A stretch of 18,565 nucleotides of DNA from Gemmatimonadota bacterium (GTDB taxonomy: Bacteria > Gemmatimonadota > Gemmatimonadetes > Longimicrobiales > Gaopeijiaceae), in contig PWZC01000210.1 in the NCBI GenBank assembly GCA_003567615.1, positions 1 to 18,565 of the forward strand. The letters run 5' to 3'. The first letter of the stretch is position 1; each line of letters opens with the position of its first letter. A program made the position numbers and the translations under genes. The notes under the pieces are model-generated. The model saw only the letters and a list, made by a program, of their open reading frames with translations. It ran no database searches and was not told where the DNA came from. Shown one piece after another: positions 13,695-18,565 of this stretch.

Positions 13695-15158
13695 ATGACC
13701 GACTCCGACACCTCTCGCGCCGCCCTGGAACGCTACACGCACCCGCTGTCGGACCGGTACGCCTCCCGGGAGATGCAGCGACTCTTCTCTCCAGCTCACC
13801 GGTTCGGAAGGTGGCGACGCCTCTGGCTGGCCCTGGCCCGGGCCCAGAAGGAACTGGGACTCCCCATCCCCGAGTCGGCACTCACCGAGATGGAGGGGGC
13901 GCTGGACACGCTGGATCTGGATCGGGCCGCCGAGTATGAGCGTCGCTTCCGCCACGACGTCATGGCCCACGTCCACCTCTTCGGTGACGACGCCCCCTCG
14001 GCCCGTGGCATCATCCACCTGGGGGCCACCTCGGCCTTCATCGGAGACAACACCGATCTCATCCTCCACCGCGAGGCCTTGGAGCTGGTCCGGGCCCGGA
14101 TCGTGCGCACGGTCCGGGCCCTGGCGGCTTTTGCCCGCACACACCGATCCCTGCCGACCCTGGGCTACACCCACTTCCAGCCGGCCCAGCCCACCACCGT
14201 GGGGAAGCGGGCGACACTCTGGATCCAGGATCTGGCGCTGGACCTGGAGGAGCTGGAGTTCCGACTCGAGTCCCTTCGATTCCGAGGGGTGAGGGGGACC
14301 ACCGGAACCCAGGCATCCTTTCTGCAACTGTTCGAAGGCGACCATGGCAAGGTCGACGAGCTCAATGCACGGGTGGCGCAGAGCATGGGGTTCCAGGAAG
14401 ATTATGGCGTCACGGGTCAGACATACCCGCGGAAGGTGGACCAGGCCGTCCTGGCAACCCTTGCCGGCGTCGCGTCTTCCCTGTCCAAGTTCGCCAACGA
14501 CCTCCGACTCCTCTCGCACCTCCGGGAGGTGGAGGAGCCCTTCGAATCCGAGCAGATCGGGTCATCCGCCATGCCGTACAAGCGGAACCCCATGCGGTCC
14601 GAGCGGATCTGCGCCCTGGCTCGTCACGTCATCACCCTGGCCCAGGATCCGGCCCACACCGCAGCGACGCAGTGGCTCGAGCGCACCCTGGACGACTCGG
14701 CGAACCGCCGACTCTCCATCCCCGACGCCTTCCTGACGCTGGACGGCGCGCTGGTCCTGGCCGAGAATGTAGCCGCAGGGCTCACCGTCCACCCCAAGGT
14801 GGTGGAGCGCAACCTGGAAGAGCACCTTCCCTTCATGGCCATGGAAAGCGTCCTCATGCACGCGGCGGGTGAGGGAGGGGATCGCCAGGATCTCCACGAA
14901 CGGATCCGTCGGTATTCACTGGAGGCGGCGGCGCGCATGAAGGAAGGTGAAGCGCCGGATCTCCTCCAACGGGTGGCGGCGGACGCGGCCTTCCAGATTT
15001 CCCTTGGCGAGTTGGAAGCCCTGGTGGATCCCCACCGTTTCGTGGGCCGGGCACCGGAGCAGGTCGACCGCTTCCTGGAAGAGTGGGTGGACCCGGCGCT
15101 CCATCGCCTGGGTGCTCTATCCGACGCCGCCGTCGCTCCCCCTGACATCCGTGTCTGA
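13695..15158 (+). CDS. purB: Adenylosuccinate lyase
   Basis: The 487-residue fumarase-superfamily enzyme releases fumarate from SAICAR and from adenylosuccinate. The signature loop is 'GSSAMPYKRNPMRSER'; the general acid is His160 in 'TLGYTHFQPAQPTTVGKR'; 'RHDVMAHVH' and 'IHLGATSAFIGDNTD' complete the active site. Length (487) and wording such as 'LRFRGVRGTTGTQASFLQLF' and 'WLERTLDDSANRR' match the animal ADSL branch better than the 430-residue Bacillus or 456-residue E. coli types. I chose the ATG at 13695; the frame is open upstream into htrA but that is not conserved. No good Shine-Dalgarno is visible. purC follows after 13 bases. Confidence 0.96.
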   Translation: MTDSDTSRAALERYTHPLSDRYASREMQRLFSPAHRFGRWRRLWLALARAQKELGLPIPESALTEMEGALDTLDLDRAAEYERRFRHDVMAHVHLFGDDAPSARGIIHLGATSAFIGDNTDLILHREALELVRARIVRTVRALAAFARTHRSLPTLGYTHFQPAQPTTVGKRATLWIQDLALDLEELEFRLESLRFRGVRGTTGTQASFLQLFEGDHGKVDELNARVAQSMGFQEDYGVTGQTYPRKVDQAVLATLAGVASSLSKFANDLRLLSHLREVEEPFESEQIGSSAMPYKRNPMRSERICALARHVITLAQDPAHTAATQWLERTLDDSANRRLSIPDAFLTLDGALVLAENVAAGLTVHPKVVERNLEEHLPFMAMESVLMHAAGEGGDRQDLHERIRRYSLEAAARMKEGEAPDLLQRVAADAAFQISLGELEALVDPHRFVGRAPEQVDRFLEEWVDPALHRLGALSDAAVAPPDIRV

Positions 15159-15171
15159 GGCCGGCCCCATC

Positions 15172-16140
15172 ATGCCTGCTACTCCATCAGCGCTGGCGCG
15201 CTCGACCCTCCCCCTTCCCCTCCTCCACCGGGGCAAGGTCAGGGAGATGTATGAAGCGGGCCCCGACCTCCTTCTCATGGTGGCTTCCGACCGGGTGTCG
15301 GCCTTCGACGTCGTCATGGATCAGGCCGTCCCCCGCAAGGGTGAGGTGCTGACCCTGGTCACGGCGTGGTGGCTTGAACGACTGGAGGCCCAGGGGGTGG
15401 CGCACCACGCCGTTTCGTCCGACCCGGACGAGATCCTGAGGATGGTTCCGGGACTCGGCGGTGGCGTGGACCCTGTGCAGTGGGTCCGCCGCTCCCTCCT
15501 GGTCCGGCGGACCTCGCCTCTGCCGGTGGAGTGCGTGGTTCGCGGCTATCTCGCCGGTTCGGCCTGGCAGGAATACCGGAACTCGGGCACCCTGGCCGGC
15601 GAACCGCTGCCCCCCGGGCTGGGGCAGAGCCAGCAGCTTCCCGCCCCACTCTTCAGCCCGGCTACCAAGGCGGTTGAGGGGCACGATGAGAACATCACCT
15701 TTCGCGAAGTGGGCCGAGTCGTGGGCCGGGAAATGGCGGACGAGCTCCGTCGCCTCTCCTTGGAGATCTATGCGGTGGGGGCCCGAACCGCCGCCGAGCG
15801 AGGTCTCATCCTGGCCGACACCAAATTCGAGTTCGGGGTGGACGCGCAGGGGCGCCTCCGCCTCATCGATGAGGTACTGACGCCCGACTCGTCCCGCTAC
15901 TGGCCCAGGGAGGGGCACCGCGTGGGGACCTCGCCTCCGTCCCTGGACAAGCAGCCGGTCCGGGACTTCCTGGAATCGGTGGAGGGGTGGGATCGCCGGC
16001 CTCCCCCCCCGCCTCTTCCGGAGGCGGTGGTGAACGCCACCACCGACCGGTATCTGGAGATCTTCCGGCGCCTCACTGGAAGCGAGCTGGACGACTTCGC
16101 CCCCCCCTCCTTCTCATCGGAGATCGGCGAGGAATCGTGA
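15172..16140 (+). CDS. purC: Phosphoribosylaminoimidazole-succinocarboxamide (SAICAR) synthase
   Basis: The 322-residue ATP-dependent enzyme couples aspartate to CAIR to make SAICAR, the substrate of the preceding PurB. Motifs are 'LLHRGKVREMYEA' (nucleotide loop), 'VASDRVSAFDVVM', 'ECVVRGYLAGSAWQEY', 'GHDENITF', 'ILADTKFEFGV' and 'IDEVLTPDSSRYW'. It is of the longer, about 300-residue type also found in yeast Ade1, not the 235-residue E. coli type. The ATG lies 13 bases after the purB stop. The stop overlaps the GTG of pssA. Confidence 0.97.
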   Translation: MPATPSALARSTLPLPLLHRGKVREMYEAGPDLLLMVASDRVSAFDVVMDQAVPRKGEVLTLVTAWWLERLEAQGVAHHAVSSDPDEILRMVPGLGGGVDPVQWVRRSLLVRRTSPLPVECVVRGYLAGSAWQEYRNSGTLAGEPLPPGLGQSQQLPAPLFSPATKAVEGHDENITFREVGRVVGREMADELRRLSLEIYAVGARTAAERGLILADTKFEFGVDAQGRLRLIDEVLTPDSSRYWPREGHRVGTSPPSLDKQPVRDFLESVEGWDRRPPPPPLPEAVVNATTDRYLEIFRRLTGSELDDFAPPSFSSEIGEES

Positions 16141-17018
16141 ACCGGAACGTGAACCGGAGACCAGGGCTGCAGCGGGGGATCATCATCCTCCCCTCGGCGT
16201 TCACCCTGGGCAATCTGTTCTTCGGGGTGTACGCCATGGTGGCGGCCTCCCGGGGTGACTTCCAGTGGGCGGCGTGGTGCATCGTCCTGGCCGCCGTCCT
16301 GGATATGCTGGATGGCCGGATCGCCCGTTTCACCGCCACCGGATCCCGCTTCGGAGCCGAGCTCGACTCCCTGGTGGATGCCATCTCCTTCGGGGTGGCG
16401 CCGGGCCTCCTGGCGTACCACCTCTTCTTTGCCGACGACCCGTGGAGCTGGGTGCTCTCCTTCCTCTACGTCACGGCCGTGGTCGTTCGGTTGGCCCGGT
16501 TCAACGTTGAGCAGGGGGGCGAGGCCAAGAGCACATTCCTGGGATTGCCCTCGCCGACGGCGGGGATGATCGTGGCGACGGTGTACCCGTTCTTCACCGC
16601 GCCGGCCGTGGCCCAGTTCACCGGTGGTCTGCCCACCCCGCAGACCATGGGGTTCATCCTCATCGCCCTGGCTCTTCTCATGATGAGCCACGTGCCCTAT
16701 CCCCTGGTTCCCCGGATTTCATTCCGCTCCATCGGGACCGGCGTGTGGAGCGTCATCCTTCTGGGGTGCGCGGTGACGGCGCTCACCATTCCGGAGTATT
16801 TCCTCTTTCCCTTCCTCAGCCTCTACACCCTATGGGGCGTCTCCCGGGCCGTGGGACTGGGCTTGCTGGAACGCTTGCCGGAGAAGGACCCGCTGCTGGA
16901 CGAAGCGAACGAAGACGACGCTGGCGCCGAAGTCCGGACGTTGGACTATACGCACCTCGCCCCCACCAAGTACCCCGAGTCCCGAGAGCGGGACGACACC
17001 CCGGAGACAGACCGTTGA
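16137..17018 (+). CDS. pssA: CDP-diacylglycerol-serine O-phosphatidyltransferase
   Basis: The 293-residue integral membrane enzyme makes phosphatidylserine, precursor of phosphatidylethanolamine, from CDP-diacylglycerol and serine. It has the complete CDP-alcohol phosphotransferase motif: Asp56, Asp59-Gly60, Ala63-Arg64, Gly73, Asp77 and Asp81. About six to eight hydrophobic segments are seen, starting with 'IIILPSAFTLGNLFFGVYAM'. 'LARFNVEQ' after the motif fits the PssA subgroup, so other CDP-alcohol transferases are less likely. The last 45 residues form a charged cytoplasmic tail. The GTG start overlaps the purC stop (GTGA) and has GAGGA just upstream. A phosphatidylserine decarboxylase gene, its usual partner, is not in the window; the flanking genes are for purines. 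Confidence 0.92.
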   Translation: MNRNVNRRPGLQRGIIILPSAFTLGNLFFGVYAMVAASRGDFQWAAWCIVLAAVLDMLDGRIARFTATGSRFGAELDSLVDAISFGVAPGLLAYHLFFADDPWSWVLSFLYVTAVVVRLARFNVEQGGEAKSTFLGLPSPTAGMIVATVYPFFTAPAVAQFTGGLPTPQTMGFILIALALLMMSHVPYPLVPRISFRSIGTGVWSVILLGCAVTALTIPEYFLFPFLSLYTLWGVSRAVGLGLLERLPEKDPLLDEANEDDAGAEVRTLDYTHLAPTKYPESRERDDTPETDR

Positions 17019-17287
17019 GTCGATTCAATGTGGAAGTGCGCGTCATTCCCCGCCCCGGCCTCCTGGATCCCCAGGGGAAGGCCGTACAGCACGCCCTGGA
17101 TTCCCTGGGATACGCCGGCGTCGAGTCCGTACGGGTGGGAAAGCTCCTGGCCCTGGAACTGGATGCCGATGACGCGAGTGCGGCACGGGCCGTCGCAGAG
17201 GAGATGTGTCGGAAGCTCCTGGCCAATCCGGTCACCGAGGACTTCCGGATCCAGGTGTCGAAGGACGATTCGGTGGAGGCGGAATGA
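17015..17287 (+). CDS. purS: FGAM synthase subunit PurS
   Basis: This 90-residue protein is the small bridging subunit of the three-part phosphoribosylformylglycinamidine synthase (PurS-PurQ-PurL). It has the usual pattern: 'FNVEVRVIPRPGLLDPQG' strand, 'ALDSLGYAGVESVRVGKLLALEL', and a C-terminal helix-strand with 'CRKLLANPVTEDFRI'. The start is a TTG that overlaps the pssA stop (TTGA); no ATG or GTG is available near the conserved N-terminus, and GGAGA lies shortly upstream. Its stop overlaps the purQ ATG. Confidence 0.95.
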   Translation: MSRFNVEVRVIPRPGLLDPQGKAVQHALDSLGYAGVESVRVGKLLALELDADDASAARAVAEEMCRKLLANPVTEDFRIQVSKDDSVEAE

Positions 17288-17988
17288 GGATCGCCGTCAT
17301 CACCTTCCCCGGGTCCAACTGCGACCACGACTGCTACCGGGCCCTCAAGCTCACCGACGGGGTAGCCCCGGAGTTCCGCTGGCACCGCGACACGGACCTG
17401 GGCGGAGTGGACGCCGTGGTTCTGCCCGGAGGATTCTCCTACGGGGACTACCTGCGGGCGGGAGCCATCGCCCGCTTCTCGCCCATCATGGAGGCGGTGG
17501 GTGCCTTTGCCCGGGCGGGCGGTCCGGTGGTGGGGATCTGCAACGGGTTCCAGGTGCTCTGTGAGTCGGGCCTCCTCCCCGGCGCCCTGCTCCGGAACCC
17601 GTCACTGCGCTTCCAGAGCTACCCCGTCCACATCCGCGTCGAGACCACGGCGACCCCCTTCACCAGCCAGTACCGGAAGGGACAGGTACTTCAGGTGCCC
17701 ATTGCCCACGGTGAGGGCAGCTACCATGCGCCACCCGAAGTCCTGGCCGAACTGGAGGGGGACGACCGCATCGTCTTCCGATACTCCACTGCCGACGGTG
17801 GGCTGGCCCCGGAGGCCAACCCCAACGGGTCCGCTCACCACATTGCCGGGATCGTGAACGAGGGCCGGAACGTGCTCGGCATGATGCCGCACCCGGAGCG
17901 GGCCGTGGAAGAGCTCCTGGGCTCCACCGACGGCCGCGGTATCTTCCAGTCCCTGGTCCACCACCTCAGCGCCGGAGCCACTCCGTGA
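17284..17988 (+). CDS. purQ: FGAM synthase subunit PurQ (glutaminase)
   Basis: The 234-residue class I glutamine amidotransferase supplies ammonia to PurL. The nucleophile is Cys86 in 'VVGICNGFQVLCE'; His203 and Glu205 in 'MMPHPERAVEE' complete the triad. 'MRIAVITFPGSNCDHD' and 'PGGFSYGDYLRAGA' are characteristic of PurQ rather than other amidotransferases. The ATG overlaps the purS stop (ATGA) and its own stop overlaps the purL GTG (GTGA), so the three subunits are translationally coupled. Confidence 0.97.
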   Translation: MRIAVITFPGSNCDHDCYRALKLTDGVAPEFRWHRDTDLGGVDAVVLPGGFSYGDYLRAGAIARFSPIMEAVGAFARAGGPVVGICNGFQVLCESGLLPGALLRNPSLRFQSYPVHIRVETTATPFTSQYRKGQVLQVPIAHGEGSYHAPPEVLAELEGDDRIVFRYSTADGGLAPEANPNGSAHHIAGIVNEGRNVLGMMPHPERAVEELLGSTDGRGIFQSLVHHLSAGATP

Positions 17989-18565
17989 CCAACGTCAGCA
18001 CGCCGGGAACCGGAACCCCCGAAGCCGACCCCTCCGCCGAACGTCCGGAGCCCCGCCCGGGGGACCCGGAGATCACCCCGGAGTTGGTGGCCGATCATGG
18101 CATCTCACCGGAGGAGTACGAGCGAATCCTCCGGATCATGGGGCGCGAGCCCACCTTCACCGAACTGGGCGTGTTCTCGGCCATGTGGTCCGAGCACTGC
18201 GGGTACAAGAACTCCAAGCGGTTGCTCCGCCTTCTCCCCACCGAGGCACCGTGGGTCATCCTGGGGCCCGGCGAGAACGCCGGCGTCATCGATGTGGGTG
18301 AGGGGTTGGCGCTGGCCTTCAAGATCGAGTCCCACAACCACCCCTCCGCCGTGGAGCCCTATCAGGGTGCCGCCACAGGCGTGGGCGGGATCCTGCGGGA
18401 CATCTTCACCATGGGGGCACGGCCCATCGCCGTCCTGGACTCCCTTCGCTTCGGTGACCTGGACTCCGGCCGGAACCGCTACCTGTTCAGCGGCGTGGTG
18501 AAGGGGATCGGAGACTACGGAAATTGCATGGGAATCCCCAATATCGGGGGCGAGGTCCAGTTCGA
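17985..18565 (+). CDS. purL: FGAM synthase subunit PurL, 3' end cut by window
   Basis: The frame remains open to the window end, giving 193 residues of a protein that usually has about 730. 'FSAMWSEHCGYKNSKRLL' with His71, 'IESHNHPSAVEPYQGAATGV' and 'GGILRDIFTMGARPIA' are typical of the ATP-dependent PurL catalytic subunit (small, Bacillus type), consistent with separate purS and purQ. The GTG start overlaps the purQ stop. The first 28 residues are Pro/Glu-rich and probably disordered before the conserved part 'ITPELVADHGISPEEY'. Confidence 0.96.
   Translation, partial: MTNVSTPGTGTPEADPSAERPEPRPGDPEITPELVADHGISPEEYERILRIMGREPTFTELGVFSAMWSEHCGYKNSKRLLRLLPTEAPWVILGPGENAGVIDVGEGLALAFKIESHNHPSAVEPYQGAATGVGGILRDIFTMGARPIAVLDSLRFGDLDSGRNRYLFSGVVKGIGDYGNCMGIPNIGGEVQF

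Noticed and set aside
13671..13699. Promoter for purB from TTGACC at 13671
   Set aside because: No acceptable -10 box lies at the right spacing; the hexamer alone is not enough.

Overview
This 18.6 kb window is very GC-rich, densely packed bacterial chromosome. It holds 16 confident protein-coding genes (the first and last cut by the window edges) plus one doubtful small frame. No gap between confident genes exceeds 141 bases. No rRNA, tRNA, CRISPR array, insertion sequence or prophage gene was seen. Gene content and style (tryptophan genes mixed with HEAT and HD-GYP signalling genes, short leaders, frequent GTG/TTG starts) would fit Gemmatimonadota or a similar high-GC phylum. That assignment is inference; no marker in the window proves it.

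Left part (1-10510), mostly minus strand: the 3' part of an NFACT/RqcH-family gene (plus strand) converges on a tryptophan biosynthesis cluster. In transcription order on the minus strand this reads trpD, then (after plus-strand lexA) trpC-trpF-trpB, a HEAT-repeat gene, an HD-GYP-like gene and trpA. The two subunits of tryptophan synthase are therefore separated by two apparent signalling genes, which share a similar N-terminal module. lexA lies inverted between trpD and trpC, and a tandem direct repeat sits in the divergent lexA/trpC promoter region. trpE and trpG are not in the window.

Right part (10644-18565), plus strand: truA-tal-htrA-purB-purC-pssA-purS-purQ-purL, with short gaps or 4-base stop/start overlaps (ATGA, GTGA, TTGA). 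It links tRNA pseudouridylation, the pentose phosphate pathway, envelope proteolysis, de novo purine synthesis (PurB, PurC and the three-part FGAM synthase PurSQL) and phosphatidylserine synthesis. Divergent promoters for trpD and truA can be proposed between 10511 and 10643; the truA promoter would give a leaderless mRNA.

The most interesting points are the HEAT/HD-GYP pair with matching N-termini inside the trp cluster, the NFACT protein that lacks the residues RqcH uses for alanine tailing, the direct repeat at lexA/trpC, the predicted leaderless truA, and a PurB that closely resembles animal adenylosuccinate lyase. All family assignments come from reading motifs; no database search was run.
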